Shown here in pieces: positions 63,565 to 64,000 of a stretch of DNA of 64,000 bases. The translations under genes were made by a program, and so were the position numbers. The stretch is from Bacteroidota bacterium (GTDB lineage: Bacteria > Bacteroidota > Bacteroidia > AKYH767-A > OLB10): NCBI GenBank assembly GCA_016713525.1, contig JADJOZ010000003.1, forward strand, positions 372,001 through 436,000, read 5' to 3'. The notes beneath the pieces were generated by a model. The model had not been told where the DNA came from and did not search any database. It saw nothing but the letters and a program-made list of their open reading frames with translations. How positions within the stretch are numbered: the stretch's first letter is position 1; every line of letters begins with the position of its first letter.

Positions 63565-64000
63565 ATGTCTCAGGATTTAAATATTCAAAACAGAAGTGCT
63601 ATAATTTTATGGCTGTTCAGTGGATGTCTCTTGATATTTTTAATGGTGGTGGTTGGTGGCATAACCCGATTAACCGGATCCGGATTATCAATCACCAGGT
63701 GGGATGTTGTAACTGGTTCCATTCCGCCAATGTCTGATGCTGCATGGGATAAAGAATTTGCGCACTACCAGGAATCACCACAATATAAACTGATTAATTC
63801 TCATTTCGGAATACATTAATTTAAACAAATTTACTGGTGGGAATATATCCACCGGTTAATCGGAAGAATTATAGGTCTGGTATTTATAATTCCCTTCATT
63901 TGGTTTCTGATTCGAAAGCAACTTAGTAAGGAACTGATCTGGAAATCACTTATTTTATTTGGAATGGGTGGATTGCAGGGATTTATTGGCTGGTATATGG
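63565..64000 (+). CDS. ctaA: Heme A synthase (COX15/CtaA), 5' part, with an in-frame stop
   Basis: N-terminal part of the COX15/CtaA heme A synthase, an inner-membrane enzyme oxidising heme O for cytochrome oxidase. First helix IILWLFSGCLLIFLMVVVGG, then ITRLTGSGLSITRWDVVTG. A TAA stands in frame at 63817-63819 after SHFGIH; the same frame continues FKQIYWWEYIHRLIGRIIG, which has the conserved heme-ligand His, and stays open to the window end. A G-to-T change from GAA would explain the stop. The gene continues beyond 64000. Confidence 0.85.

Noticed and set aside
63817..63819. TAA reassigned as a sense codon, suggested by in-frame TAAs in ctaA and the thioredoxin gene
   Set aside because: Many intact genes in the window end in TAA at the family's normal length, so the standard code holds; point changes or errors are simpler.

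Overview
The window comes from a member of the Bacteroidota, probably an environmental lineage near Chitinophagales or Saprospirales. I infer this from T9SS type A C-terminal sorting domains on several secreted proteins, gldD, a TonB-dependent receptor, FeoA-FeoB, the 29-residue Bacteroidota-type COX24/AURKAIP1-like ribosomal protein, kynureninase plus kynurenine monooxygenase, and repeated matches to the Bacteroidota -7 promoter element TAnnTTTG in place of Shine-Dalgarno sites. The DNA is AT-rich. I saw no rRNA, tRNA or CRISPR.

Layout. 1-4.6 kb is mobile-element debris: the right part of an IS256-family element, a lipoprotein beside it, a membrane glycosyltransferase, and a decayed second IS256-type transposase bracketed by two 296-bp direct repeats. 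4.6-7 kb holds a conserved trio: NodU-type carbamoyltransferase, DUF5989 mini-protein and SxtJ-like membrane protein. 7-15.6 kb (minus strand) has a GT2 glycosyltransferase, scoA/scoB split by a four-helix-bundle gene between inverted octamer arrays, PBP1A, RNase G, a 29-residue ribosomal protein, a TPR protein and HU. 15.7-19.1 kb (plus) is mutY-ssb-gldD-dipeptide epimerase. 19.1-26.5 kb has an acetyltransferase, an unknown 509-residue protein, a 60-codon ORF with a strong terminator, an MBL hydrolase, kmo-kynU and a UbiA-like gene. gcvP follows. 29.5-32.3 kb is an array of hairpin repeats with GGATTAA heptads, split by a dead IS1634-type transposase.

32.3-46.6 kb carries a secreted thioredoxin, an SLC13 transporter, two T9SS-secreted propeller proteins, pirin, an MlaE-MlaF lipid ABC pair, a small lipoprotein, feoA-feoB and an SprT-like gene. 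46.6-53.2 kb carries an aminotransferase, GDP-mannose and dolichol-phosphate-mannose type genes, a deoxyhypusine-synthase-like gene and a four-gene membrane/M48 operon. 53.2-60.9 kb is the most coherent candidate system: a secreted EEP-type nuclease divergent from a TonB-dependent receptor, an OB-fold (DUF5689) surface lipoprotein and a T9SS-exported OB-fold/phospholipase-D nuclease. I read it as an extracellular nucleic-acid degradation and uptake locus. The window closes with a hydrolase, an acetyltransferase, aspartokinase and the start of ctaA.

At least eleven non-transposon genes carry single-base frameshifts, mostly one base missing from an A/T run, and two more carry in-frame TAA codons. 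Several are housekeeping genes, so most of these lesions are probably sequence errors. I annotate those genes across the break and give its position.
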